This document shows positions 41,105 through 49,740 of a stretch of 64,000 bases of DNA, piece after piece. This DNA comes from an uncultured Oscillospiraceae bacterium (GTDB lineage: Bacteria > Bacillota > Clostridia > Oscillospirales > Acutalibacteraceae). The DNA lies in contig CABSLQ010000002.1 in assembly GCA_902478605.1 (NCBI GenBank), positions 11,763 to 75,762 on the forward strand, given 5' to 3'. The first letter of the stretch is position 1. Each line of letters opens with the position of its first letter. The notes beneath the pieces were generated by a model, which made no database searches, was not told the DNA's origin, and saw only the letters and a list, made by a program, of their open reading frames with translations. Made by a program: the position numbers and the translations under genes.

Positions 41105-41231
41105 GCGGGAAAATTCCTTTCTGTATGAAAAGCGTCGCCTGTCTGTCGAAACATGCCTGTGACACAAACGCATGGCGGCATCGTTCGATCCCGCCATGCG
41201 TCATGATTCGTCCCCGCGTCAGCAGGTAGCT

Positions 41232-42497
41232 TTACCTGTTGGCCGAGACATACCCATTTTTGATGGGATCCACCGCCACACCGTTCTCCCGCACTTCAAA
41301 GTGCAGATGGGGACCGGTCACATTGCCGGTATCGCCAGCCAGGGACAGCACGGTCTGTCCGCCTACAACCACATCGCCGACGCGCGCATACAGCTTAGAA
41401 TTATGTGCATACAGAGTAGAAATCCGTTTTCCGCTTGAATCCACGCCGTGATCCACGATGCAGTAATACCCGTAGCCGCCGCCGTATTCGCTGGTATAGT
41501 TGGCGTAAATCACCACGCCGTCCGCAGCGGCGTATACCTTTTGCCCGTAAATCGGAATGGAACCATTGGCGATATCGATGCCGCGGTGGGTGGTACCCCA
41601 GCGGGGTCCGAAGCCGGAGGAGATATTGCGCACCGTTGGGACGGGCCACAACATCGAACCATCCCCGAATTTTCCCGTGCTGGTTGAACTGGAATTGATG
41701 ATGGACTTAATCTGTTGATCGATCGCGTCCTGTTCTTCCTGATTCTTTTTCAGCTGGGCAGCATAATCGCTCGCGGTGCTCTGGATTTTCTTGATCTCCG
41801 CCTGCAGCGCCTTATACAGGGTATCCAGCTCGGATTTTTTGGCGTCAGCCTGCTTTTTAAGCGTTTCTACCTGGGCCTTTTCGTCCTCCAGGCTCTGCTT
41901 GTCGTTTTCCAGCGCGGCCTTTTCTTCGTTGATCTGACTGATCTCTTCCTCCAGGTTGTCCATCTCCCGCTGATCATTCTCAGCGATGCGCTCGATCATC
42001 TTGGCCTTTATCAGATAGTCGGCATATTCTTCCGTATTAAGCACCATCTGCAGGCTGGACAGATTGCCGCGTTTGGCGACGGCGCGCAGCCGCTCGCTCA
42101 GCTGATCGGAGGTGGTCTGGATGGCCGCTTCCTTATCCGCAATCTCCTGCTCCTTGGCCGCAATCTCGTCGGATTTGTCGTTCATCTTGCTATCCAGCTC
42201 ATCAATCTGGCTGGTAAGTAAATTGATCTGCTTCTTGGCGTTGGAAATTTGCTTGTCCAGCGTATCCTTGCGCTTCTGGCTGCTGGCCAGGTCGCTGTTG
42301 GTGCTGCTGAGCTCTTCCTTAAGTTCCTTCTCCTCTGCCTGCAGCTCTTCTAATTGCTGGTTGAGTTCCGCCTGCGTGGCAGCGTGAACGCGCGCAGGTG
42401 CACTCTGCAGCGACAAAAGCACGGTGAGCGCCGCAGCCGAGGCCAATGCAATAAGACGGCGGGCAGCGGTTTTCCTCGTTCGAATTTCTGTGTTCAT
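41232..42497 (-). CDS. Murein hydrolase/activator with coiled coil and M23 peptidase domain (EnvC/CwlO/PcsB-like)
   Basis: The 421 residues have a signal peptide (about 1-40, ending VHA), a long coiled coil (about 42-275, rich in E, K, L and Q), then a lysostaphin-type M23 domain with the zinc ligands in THRGIDIA (H304, D308) and GPHLHFEV (H397, H399). All ligands are present, so it could cleave peptide cross-links itself. In Streptococcus and Bacillus such coiled-coil proteins are switched on by FtsEX. ATG 42497 overlaps the ftsX stop (TGATG); GTG 42500 is an alternative. The S41 gene follows. Confidence 0.92.
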   Translation of the reverse strand: MNTEIRTRKTAARRLIALASAAALTVLLSLQSAPARVHAATQAELNQQLEELQAEEKELKEELSSTNSDLASSQKRKDTLDKQISNAKKQINLLTSQIDELDSKMNDKSDEIAAKEQEIADKEAAIQTTSDQLSERLRAVAKRGNLSSLQMVLNTEEYADYLIKAKMIERIAENDQREMDNLEEEISQINEEKAALENDKQSLEDEKAQVETLKKQADAKKSELDTLYKALQAEIKKIQSTASDYAAQLKKNQEEQDAIDQQIKSIINSSSTSTGKFGDGSMLWPVPTVRNISSGFGPRWGTTHRGIDIANGSIPIYGQKVYAAADGVVIYANYTSEYGGGYGYYCIVDHGVDSSGKRISTLYAHNSKLYARVGDVVVGGQTVLSLAGDTGNVTGPHLHFEVRENGVAVDPIKNGYVSANR

Positions 42498-43393
42498 CAC
42501 AGGCTTCCTCCTTCATGTCTCAGATATTTGGTCATGGATATGGCGCTTCCTGCCATGCCAGTCAGGATGCCGATAAGCAGGAACCCCACAAGCAGCACAC
42601 CCCACACCGCCGAGAACGGCAGCGGCGCGAAGGAAATGCCGAGCGTGAACATATCCGCCAGCTTACTGTAGATAAAAGCCAGCACGCCGAAGGACAATAG
42701 CGCGGCCACCAGGCCGAGCACCATGCCTTCTATCAGAAACGGGATGCGGATAAAGCTGTTGGTCGCCCCCACCGATTTCATGATGTGAATTTCCAGCCGC
42801 CGGTTATATACGGTCAGCTTAATGGTGTTGGCGATAATGAACAGCGAAACAAGCAGCAGCATCAGGATGATCCATCCGCCAACCACCAGGATCACATGCC
42901 GGATTTGTGTGAGCGTTTTGGTGATACCCGCGTCATAGCTGACGTCTTCCACCCCCTCCACCGCTTCAATCTGAGCCAGGGTGGTGTCGAACAGCTCCAG
43001 GTCATCCAGCGTCACGATATAGCTATCCTGCAGCGGATTGTTTTCCCCCAGATAGCTTTCATAGGTTTCTTCCAGCAGCTGATCCCGCATATCCTCCAGT
43101 GTCTGCTCCTTGGAGCGGAACTCCACCGAGCGGACATTGGGGATCCCCTTCAGCTGTTCGCCCACCGCCTGTGACTCTTCGTCGGTGCTGTCCTGTTTAA
43201 CAAAAACAGCCACCACATTTTGTCCGTATACCCAGTCAAACGCATGGCTGATATTGGCAAACAACAGGTAGGCCAAACCGCTGAGCAGCAGGCAGGCCAT
43301 CAGCACGCCGACCGACGCCACCGCCATAAACCGGTTCTGCCAGATGTTCCGGAATCCCTCGCGCGTCAGATAACGCAGACTGCCAAGTTTCAT
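42497..43393 (-). CDS. ftsX: Cell-division ABC transporter permease FtsX
   Basis: The 298 residues have the FtsX form: a short cytoplasmic start, TM1 (about 22-45), a large outside domain (to about 165), then three TM helices (about 172-195, 222-245, 268-290). The block IMKSVGATNSFIRIPFLIEG is characteristic. It transmits FtsE ATP hydrolysis to the wall hydrolase encoded next. The start overlaps the ftsE stop by ATGA. Confidence 0.95.
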   Translation of the reverse strand: MKLGSLRYLTREGFRNIWQNRFMAVASVGVLMACLLLSGLAYLLFANISHAFDWVYGQNVVAVFVKQDSTDEESQAVGEQLKGIPNVRSVEFRSKEQTLEDMRDQLLEETYESYLGENNPLQDSYIVTLDDLELFDTTLAQIEAVEGVEDVSYDAGITKTLTQIRHVILVVGGWIILMLLLVSLFIIANTIKLTVYNRRLEIHIMKSVGATNSFIRIPFLIEGMVLGLVAALLSFGVLAFIYSKLADMFTLGISFAPLPFSAVWGVLLVGFLLIGILTGMAGSAISMTKYLRHEGGSL

Positions 43394-44070
43394 TGGGCGT
43401 CACCTCCGCTGATGCTGTCCGATACGACACAGCCATCCCGGATCTCGATGACCCGCCGGTTAAACATGCGTACCAAATCGCGCTCGTGCGTCACCATAAT
43501 AATGGTGGTGCCGCGGCGGTTGATCTCATTGAGCAGTTCCACAATTTCGTAGGACAATTCCGGGTCGATATTGCCGGTGGGCTCGTCCGCGATGATGAGC
43601 GACGGGTTGTTCACCAGCGCCCGGGCCAGACCGACCCGCTGCTGCTCGCCGCCAGAAAGCTCCATCGGGAAGCTGCGCGCCTTATTCTGCAGCCCGACAA
43701 GCCCCAAAATATACGGGACCCGCTTACGCACCTCCCGCCGGGAAGCGCCGATGACGCGCATGGCAAAAGCCACGTTGTCGAACACGTTCATGTTGTTAAT
43801 CAGGCGGAAGTCCTGAAACACCACACCCATAGTCCGCCGCAGATAGGGGATTTCCTTCCGGCGCAGCTTGGACAATTTAAAATCGTTGACAATTACCTCA
43901 CCGGCATTGGCAACCTCTTCCCGCATGATGAGCTTTAAAAAGGTGGATTTACCGGCGCCCGAAGCGCCCACGATGAACACGAATTCCCCTTTTTCGATGC
44001 GTATATTGATGTCCTTAAGGGCTTTTGTCCCGTTGTCGTAAACCTTATGTACGCCTTTGAACTCGATCAA
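43390..44070 (-). CDS. ftsE: Cell-division ABC transporter ATPase FtsE
   Basis: The 226 residues have Walker A GASGAGKST, signature LSGGEQQR, Walker B SLIIADEP and the family start MIEFKGVHKVYDNGTKAL. It is the ATPase of the FtsEX complex, first gene of ftsE-ftsX-M23-S41. ATG 44070 has GGGAGG upstream. A promoter at 44287-44315 lies behind a structured leader that contains a terminator-like hairpin (44148-44169). Confidence 0.96.
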   Translation of the reverse strand: MIEFKGVHKVYDNGTKALKDINIRIEKGEFVFIVGASGAGKSTFLKLIMREEVANAGEVIVNDFKLSKLRRKEIPYLRRTMGVVFQDFRLINNMNVFDNVAFAMRVIGASRREVRKRVPYILGLVGLQNKARSFPMELSGGEQQRVGLARALVNNPSLIIADEPTGNIDPELSYEIVELLNEINRRGTTIIMVTHERDLVRMFNRRVIEIRDGCVVSDSISGGDAQ

Positions 44071-44147
44071 ATAAACACCTCCCGTGTCGAACCGCGCTGT
44101 CGCCCTTCGTCTGCGACAGACGAATTCTGTCGAGGGACAGTGCCTAT

Positions 44148-44315
44148 AAAAAGCGCCCGCGAAGGGCGCATCTGTTATCTAAATGAAGGGGCGGAATCCT
44201 CCGCCGGGAACGCATTTTCGGGGGAACGAGCGGATCCGCTCATCCCCTCTTCGGCGGACAGACGGTGCAGCCCGCCCGTCTCAACCACTATACCGTCAAA
44301 AACGGGAGAAAACAA
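44148..44315 (-). ncRNA. Promoter-preceded structured RNA ending in a terminator, upstream of ftsE (candidate leader or sRNA)
   Basis: TTGTTT (44315-44310), 17 bp, TATAGT (44292-44287). The transcript of about 130 nt would hold three strong hairpins: GGGGATGAGCGG... closed by CCGCTCGTTCCCC, GGCGGAGGATTCCGCC, and GCGCCCTTCGCGGGCGC (44153-44169) followed by TTTTT. The last is a rho-independent terminator 78 bp before ftsE. No known family is recognised. The 44170-44493 remainder has only a further 9-bp inverted repeat (44448-44469). Confidence 0.5.
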
Positions 44316-44447
44316 CCATCAACTTCTTCCAATGCGGGATATGCCCGCCAAAGGACCGGCAGACGTGCAGGCGTCATGCCGTGCGGCATCCGATAAAAGC
44401 GCATCGAATTGGCCGCGTTTCCCGCCCATGCCATTATGCAACCTCAG

Positions 44448-44469
44448 CCGCCGGCATCAGTGCCGGCGG
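44448..44469. terminator. Hairpin after the PucR gene
   Basis: A 9-bp perfect stem (44448-44456 with 44461-44469), 4-nt loop, 25 bp after the PucR stop, without a T run. Confidence 0.35.
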
Positions 44470-44493
44470 CCTTGTGTTGCGGATGCTGTATGC

Positions 44494-45579
44494 TCAATAT
44501 TTTACCGGATTGGCGATGAGATACTTCTTGACCATCAACGCCACTTTGAAGACGATGGCATCGTCAAACTCACGCAGGTCGAGTCCGGTCAGTCTCTTGA
44601 TCTTTTCCAGACGATACACCAGCGTGTTGCGGTGCACAAACAGCTTACGGGATGTCTCCGAAACGTTCAGGTTGTTTTCAAAGAAGCGCTGAATGGTAAA
44701 CAGCGTCTCCTGATCGAGCGAGTCGATGGAGCCCTTCTTGAACACCTCTTTGAGAAACATCTCGCACAGCGTGGTGGGCAGCTGATAAATCAGGCGCGCA
44801 ATGCCGAGGTTGTCATAGCTGACGATGGTCCGCTCGGTATCAAATACCTTCCCGACTTCGAGGGCCACCTGAGCCTCCTTGAAGGAACGGGCCAGATCTT
44901 TAATGCCCTCCACGATGGTGCCGATGCCCACGGTGGCCTGGGTATAAAACTCGCTGCTCAACGTATCCACTATAGAGCGCGCCATCTTCTCCAGATCGCG
45001 CGGATCCACGCCCGAACGAATCTCTTTGATCAGAGCGATATCCGTCTCGTTGATGTTGATGACAAAATCCTTGTTTTTGTCGGGGAACAGGTTCTGCACA
45101 ATGTCATAGGCCGAAATATCGGTGCGCGACGCAATGCGGATGAGCACCACCACGCGGCTGACATCGTTGTTAAAGCGCAGCTCACGCGCTTTCAGATAGA
45201 TGTCGCCGGGCAGAATGTTGTCCAGAATAACATTCTTGACAAAATTGCCGCGATCGTACTTTTCATCGTAATACTGCTTGATGCTCGAGAGCGACACCGC
45301 CAGCAGCGCGGCAAATTTAGCCGCCTGGTCGTCAGAGCCCTCCACAAAAAGAATGTGCTCGCTGCGCGGACGGGAGCCAAAGGGCTTGTAGGTATACCCG
45401 TCCCGGACAAATGCATCCTGCGCGTTGAAGGAATCGGTGGTGATGGCCTCACACACCTCGCCAATGCGGCCCAAATCGCTGCAGGCAATGATGGACATGG
45501 TCTCGTCAATCACACCGATGGTACGGTCGATCGCTTCGCGCATCTGATGCACGACCCCTTGAAAAAGCCGGTTGGACAT
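44494..45579 (-). CDS. PucR/CdaR family transcriptional regulator
   Basis: The 361 residues end with the PucR helix-turn-helix domain: QRFFENNLNVSETSRKLFVHRNTLVYRL (here in part) and RLTGLDLREFDDAIVFKVALMV. The middle (about 120-270) has the GGDEF-like fold seen in CdaR, with VVVLIRIASRTD and ATVGIGTIVEGIKDLARSF. Members control sugar-acid, purine or amino-acid genes; the target here is unknown. Its own promoter lies 240 bp upstream, with a long leader. The gene stands alone between the ftsE and malate genes. Confidence 0.85.
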   Translation of the reverse strand: MSNRLFQGVVHQMREAIDRTIGVIDETMSIIACSDLGRIGEVCEAITTDSFNAQDAFVRDGYTYKPFGSRPRSEHILFVEGSDDQAAKFAALLAVSLSSIKQYYDEKYDRGNFVKNVILDNILPGDIYLKARELRFNNDVSRVVVLIRIASRTDISAYDIVQNLFPDKNKDFVININETDIALIKEIRSGVDPRDLEKMARSIVDTLSSEFYTQATVGIGTIVEGIKDLARSFKEAQVALEVGKVFDTERTIVSYDNLGIARLIYQLPTTLCEMFLKEVFKKGSIDSLDQETLFTIQRFFENNLNVSETSRKLFVHRNTLVYRLEKIKRLTGLDLREFDDAIVFKVALMVKKYLIANPVKY

Positions 45580-45847
45580 AGAACTCGTCTCCTTTTCTTT
45601 TAATTAAATAGCCGTATCCTTATGCCCGCCGGCTCCGGTGAAAGTCTATACACTCTCCGCGAAACGCGGCGGACATGTCTATCCCAGGTCTGCACAGACT
45701 TCTTCCCCACCAGTCTCTTCCCCTGTCCCAGCTGACAAATCAACTCGGATCTTGTACAGCCGCAGACAACCGGGGCGTCCTGGAGGGGTAAATGCCCTTT
45801 TTCCCGGGTATCGTATTTATTGTACACAATACCGAAAAATATTGCAA
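45580..45847 (-). promoter_or_regulatory. PucR gene promoter and long leader
   Basis: TTGCAA (45847-45842), 17 bp, TACAAT (45824-45819) on the minus strand. The leader to ATG 45579 is about 230 nt and G-rich; GCCC-CGG near its 5' part can pair with CCG-GC-GGGC near its 3' part, enclosing GCGGC/GCCGC. An open frame through the leader has no start codon and many AGA codons, so it is not taken as a gene. 45848-45951 is plain A/T-rich sequence. Confidence 0.55.
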
Positions 45848-45951
45848 GAGCTATTCGAACCTTATTGAAAAAATCCCCCGCTTTCTTCGAAAAGTTTACA
45901 ATTTTGTAACACTTCCAGGCATCTTCTGGCAAAAATACACCGATATTTTCC

Positions 45952-45991
45952 AAAAAAACCCCCCGAGCCGGGAAATCACACGGCTCGGGGG
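45952..45991 (-). terminator. Terminator of the mdh-malic enzyme operon
   Basis: An 11-bp stem (CCCCCGAGCCG, 45960-45970, with 45981-45991), 10-nt loop, then seven T on the minus strand (45958-45952). Confidence 0.85.
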
Positions 45992-45997
45992 CAGAAA

Positions 45998-47170
45998 TCA
46001 GATGCGGGCGACGCCGGTCTTACGCGCGGCTTCGGCAACCGCTTTGGCAACCGCGGCCGCCACGTTGCGATCGAGCGCGCTGGGAATGATGTAATCCGCG
46101 GACAGCTTATCGTCCGTGACAAAGCCGGCAATGGCACGGGCGGCGGCAATCTTCATCTCGTCGTTGATGTCGCTTGCGCGCACGTCCAGCGCCCCGCGGA
46201 AGATACCCGGGAAGGCCAGCACGTTGTTGATCTGGTTCGGGAAATCGCTCCGGCCGGTACCGATAACGGCAGCGCCCGCCTCTCTGGCGAGGTCCGGCAT
46301 GATTTCGGGCACGGGGTTGGCCATCGGGAAGAGAATGGGATCGGGCGCCATGCTCTTGACCATCTCGGGCGTCACGCAGCCGGGGGCGGACACACCGATG
46401 AACACATCGGCGCCCTTGAGCACATCTTCGAGGGTACCCTTGCGGCACTCCTGATTGGTGATAGCGGCCATTTCTTCCTTCTCGGCGTTCAGACCGTCAC
46501 GGCCCTTATAAATGGCGCCCTGCCGATCGCACAGCACCACGTCCTTGAGGCCCATCGCGATGAGCAGACGGATGATGGCGATGCCGGCCGCACCGGCGCC
46601 GCTCGTTACCACGCGGATTTCGTCGATCTTTTTGCCCGTCAGCTTGAGCGCGTTGAGCATGGCGGCCAGGGTGACCACCGCCGTGCCGTGCTGATCGTCG
46701 TGGAAGATTGGAATATCGCAGCATTCCTTCAGACGGCGCTCGATCTCAAAGCAGCGGGGGGCGGAAATATCCTCCAGGTTAATGCCGCCGAAGCTGCCCG
46801 CGAGCAGGCGCACCGTGTTCACGATATCGTCGACATTTTTGGAACGCACGCACAGCGGGATGGCGTCCACGTCGCCGAACGCTTTAAAGAGCGCGCATTT
46901 GCCTTCCATAACCGGCATGCCGGCCTCCGGGCCGATATCGCCAAGGCCGAGCACGGCCGTGCCGTCGGTGACCACCGCCACCAGATTGGAACGGCGGGTC
47001 AGCTCATAGCTCAGGTTGACATCCTTCTGGATGGCCAGGCAGGGCTCCGCCACGCCGGGCGTGTAAGCCAGCGACAGATCGTCGCGCGTCTCCAGGGGAG
47101 CCCGTACGACCACTTCGATTTTGCCTTTCCATTCCTTGTGCTTTTTCAGCGATTCCGCAGCGTAATCCAT
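45998..47170 (-). CDS. NAD(P)-dependent malic enzyme
   Basis: From ATG 47170 (GGAGA upstream) the protein has 390 residues, the size of the short bacterial malic enzymes. Visible are SLAYTPGVAEPC, TDGTAVLGLGDIGPEAGMPVMEGK (here in part), IPIFHDDQHGTAVV, the nucleotide site SGAGAAGIA and FPMANPVPEI. It decarboxylates malate to pyruvate. It follows the malate dehydrogenase gene after 22 bp. The pair makes a malate shunt that links oxaloacetate to pyruvate and moves electrons between NADH and NADPH, as in Clostridium thermocellum. Confidence 0.93.
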   Translation of the reverse strand: MDYAAESLKKHKEWKGKIEVVVRAPLETRDDLSLAYTPGVAEPCLAIQKDVNLSYELTRRSNLVAVVTDGTAVLGLGDIGPEAGMPVMEGKCALFKAFGDVDAIPLCVRSKNVDDIVNTVRLLAGSFGGINLEDISAPRCFEIERRLKECCDIPIFHDDQHGTAVVTLAAMLNALKLTGKKIDEIRVVTSGAGAAGIAIIRLLIAMGLKDVVLCDRQGAIYKGRDGLNAEKEEMAAITNQECRKGTLEDVLKGADVFIGVSAPGCVTPEMVKSMAPDPILFPMANPVPEIMPDLAREAGAAVIGTGRSDFPNQINNVLAFPGIFRGALDVRASDINDEMKIAAARAIAGFVTDDKLSADYIIPSALDRNVAAAVAKAVAEAARKTGVARI

Positions 47171-47192
47171 GGTTCTCCAGTTCCTTTCCAAA

Positions 47193-48146
47193 TTAAAATT
47201 TCAGCTGGGCAATGACTTCCTTGAGCGCGTCGGCACTCTTGTGCAGCAGCGCGGTTTCCTCGTCGGTCAGGGGCGGCACGATGGTCCGCCGGATCCCCTG
47301 CGCCCCCACCACAAAGGGCAGGCTGAGGCACACGTCATTGATACCGTATTGATTCCGGATCATGGCGGAAACCGTCATGACCGAATCGGTATCCCGGATG
47401 ATGCACTCGCAGATGCGGCGCACCGACAGCGCAATGGCATAATAGGTAGCACCCTTAAGCGCGATGACCTGGGCGCCCGAGGTACGCACATCCTCCTCGA
47501 TCGCGGCCAGATCCTCCTTGCCGCACTGGTTGTGCTTGTCGCAGATGACCTTGCAGTACCGATCCATCTCCATGCCGGCGATGGTGGCCAGCGACCACGG
47601 GATCATGGACGTATCGCCATGCTCACCGAACACATAGGCATGCACGTTTTTGGAGTTCAGGCCGACATGCGCCGCCAGGGCGGAGCGCAGACGGGCGGAA
47701 TCGAGCATGGTGCCCGACCCGATAACCTGGTTTTCGGACAGGTTGGTGGTTTTCAGAATGGCATAGGTGATGACATCCACCGGATTGCTGACCACAACGT
47801 ATACCGCATCGGGGGCGAACCGGGTGATCTGCGGCATGACCGACTTGACGATATCCACGTTGGCCTGCGCCAGATCGATACGGGTCTGGCCGGGCTTGCG
47901 CGCCATGCCGACGGTCACGATGACAATATCGGAATCCACCGCATCCGCATACTCGCCCGCATAGATATTCACCGGGGCGCTGAACGGCGTGCCCTGGATG
48001 ATATCCATTGCCTCGCCCTTCGCCTTTTTTTCGTTAATGTCGATAAGCACGATTTCAGAAGCCATGCCGTCCATTGTCAGGGTATACGCAATGGTGGCCC
48101 CCACGTTACCTGCACCCAGAATGGTGATCTTTTTCCCTTTTCGCAT
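47193..48146 (-). CDS. LDH-type malate dehydrogenase (would be called L-lactate dehydrogenase by length alone)
   Basis: The 317 residues have the LDH/MDH fold with ITILGAGNVGATIAYTL, VVSNPVDVITYAILKTT and the catalytic GEHGDTSMIPWS. The residue that sets substrate choice (Gln102 in LDH, Arg in MDH) is R83 in MARKPGQTR, where lactate dehydrogenases have NQKPGETR. This and the malic enzyme gene 22 bp downstream indicate malate, not lactate, as substrate. ATG 48146 follows AAGGAG. Promoter at 48227-48255. Enzyme assay would be needed to exclude lactate activity. Confidence 0.85.
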   Translation of the reverse strand: MRKGKKITILGAGNVGATIAYTLTMDGMASEIVLIDINEKKAKGEAMDIIQGTPFSAPVNIYAGEYADAVDSDIVIVTVGMARKPGQTRIDLAQANVDIVKSVMPQITRFAPDAVYVVVSNPVDVITYAILKTTNLSENQVIGSGTMLDSARLRSALAAHVGLNSKNVHAYVFGEHGDTSMIPWSLATIAGMEMDRYCKVICDKHNQCGKEDLAAIEEDVRTSGAQVIALKGATYYAIALSVRRICECIIRDTDSVMTVSAMIRNQYGINDVCLSLPFVVGAQGIRRTIVPPLTDEETALLHKSADALKEVIAQLKF

Positions 48147-48226
48147 ATATGCAACTCCTTGTCCCTTAAGAATTGAGCGTTATGCATCGGAAAAAGTCCC
48201 AAACTCCCCCATAATGCATTGTGAAT

Positions 48227-48255
48227 AATATAACACACTTCCGTCCGTTTGTAAA
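48227..48255 (-). promoter_or_regulatory. Promoter of the mdh-malic enzyme operon
   Basis: TTTACA (48255-48250), 17 bp, TATATT (48232-48227) on the minus strand, 80 bp before the mdh start. Confidence 0.75.
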
Positions 48256-48340
48256 CAAGGCGCTTTATCTTATATACAATATATAGGCGACAAAATATGA
48301 AGATAAATTATATAAAACGCCCGAATTCGACTAAAAAGAT

Positions 48341-48387
48341 AAAAAAACAGACCGCAATGAACAATTCGTCCCTGCGGTCTGTCTTTT
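48341..48387. terminator. Bidirectional terminator after DUF1015
   Basis: A 9-bp stem (48348-48356 with 48373-48381), 16-nt loop, A run (48341-48347) and T run (48383-48387). It lies 46 bp beyond the DUF1015 stop. Confidence 0.75.
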
Positions 48388-48432
48388 TATGGCCGGGCCG
48401 TTACCAGAAAGCCGGCGTCATCAGCCGGGCGC

Positions 48433-49740
48433 TTATCGCAGCTTGTTCATGGTCAGGCCGGTGATAAGCTTGGGATAAAAATAGGTGGACTTCTGCGGCA
48501 TTTTTTCACCGGCGGCCGCCACGTCGCGGATTTCGGATACGCGGGTGGGGTTGAGCAGGAAGCTGCACTGATAGGCGCCGGCCGCCACGTTGTCCAGCGC
48601 TTCCCGCAGGCTGCGGGTATAGGTGAGATTCACCTGCTTGGCCATGTTCTCCTTGTCGATACCCAGCAGCCGCTCAAGCACCAGCGCGTGCAGCACGTTG
48701 ACGTCCAGCTGCCGCGACACGGGCGACAAATCGGGCAGCAGGGCATCCATCACGGCGGGATCCTTCAGCGTCATAACGGCGACGGTATCCCCGCCGGTAT
48801 AGAAGCCGAACGCCTTCTGCCCCTGCTGATAGGCATGTTCCAGCGCCTCGTCCAGCGCATCCAGCGGGAGCGCCTCCTGAATATCGAAGTAGGGCGCAGA
48901 CTCCCGAAGCAGACGCGCCGGGTCGAAGCCGGTCACGTCCCGGATCAGGCGATGGGTCGGGAAAACCACCAGCCCGGGATGGCTCATCTCTACGAGCATC
49001 ATCATGCAGTAATCGGCGTCGGCGCCCGTCACCCCCTGCTGCCGCAGCGCGTTGCGGTAGTTCAGGGCGGTTTCATAGCGGTGGTGACCATCGGCGATGT
49101 ACAGCTTGGTGTCGGCAAAGCGCTTCTGTATCGCGGACAAAATCGCGGGATCGGTGACGGCCCACAGCCGATGGACAAGTCCCGCCTCGTCGGTCATCTC
49201 GCTGACAGGCGGCGCCTGCCGGACCAGCTGCAGCACATCGAGGGTCTCCTCTTCCCCGCCGTCGTCCATGTACAGCGAATAAATGTCGCTGAAGTTACAG
49301 CCGGTGGCCTCCATCAGCTTGAAGCGATCCGCCTTGGCTTTCGACAGGGTTTCCTCGTGGGGCAGCACGATGCCCTTCTCAAACTCCTCCAGCCGAACCT
49401 GCGCGATAAGACCGGCCACGCTGCGCCGACCGCCGGCCATACCGCTGATATCGCTCATGCCGGCCAAATCGAATTCTATTTCGTACACATAGAAGGCGGG
49501 GATATCGTCCTGCCGCAGTATCCCTTCGTCCAGCCAGCGGCGCAGGGTTTCGCCCGCCTGCGCATAAGGGTCTTCCCCGTCGCGGGGCAGCTCAAGGCGG
49601 ATGATGTTGTACGGGTTGCGCCGCAGATAGGACAGCCGCTGCGATTCGGATATGATATCGTAGGGCGGGCAGGTCAGCTCCGCGATGTTGCCTGCCTTTT
49701 CGGTGAAGCGCAGGGCGCGGAAGGGACGGATTTCAGCCAT
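48433..49740 (-). CDS. DUF1015 family protein
   Basis: The 435 residues have the DUF1015 start IRPFRALRFTEKAGNIAEL, with CPPYDIIS, NPYNIIRLELP, a central ADGHHRYETALNYRN and a C-terminal GEKMPQKSTYFYPKLITGL. The conserved DGHHR and PPYD are the family marks; function is unknown, though relatives sit beside serA or septum genes in other clostridia. The gene is alone, with its promoter 260 bp upstream (50002-50030) and an unusual RNA-like leader between. Confidence 0.85.
   Translation of the reverse strand: MAEIRPFRALRFTEKAGNIAELTCPPYDIISESQRLSYLRRNPYNIIRLELPRDGEDPYAQAGETLRRWLDEGILRQDDIPAFYVYEIEFDLAGMSDISGMAGGRRSVAGLIAQVRLEEFEKGIVLPHEETLSKAKADRFKLMEATGCNFSDIYSLYMDDGGEEETLDVLQLVRQAPPVSEMTDEAGLVHRLWAVTDPAILSAIQKRFADTKLYIADGHHRYETALNYRNALRQQGVTGADADYCMMMLVEMSHPGLVVFPTHRLIRDVTGFDPARLLRESAPYFDIQEALPLDALDEALEHAYQQGQKAFGFYTGGDTVAVMTLKDPAVMDALLPDLSPVSRQLDVNVLHALVLERLLGIDKENMAKQVNLTYTRSLREALDNVAAGAYQCSFLLNPTRVSEIRDVAAAGEKMPQKSTYFYPKLITGLTMNKLR

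Noticed and set aside
41127..41160. Spo0A box (TGTCGAA) upstream of the S41 gene
   Set aside because: No TATA-like -10 is found at the 21-bp distance seen at spoIIGA and glg, and the gene is part of the ftsEX unit.
45600..45800. Open frame in the leader of the PucR gene
   Set aside because: No start codon with a ribosome site, many AGA codons, no recognisable protein pattern.
47193..48146. L-lactate dehydrogenase
   Set aside because: The substrate-specificity residue is Arg and the malic enzyme gene follows, so malate dehydrogenase is preferred.
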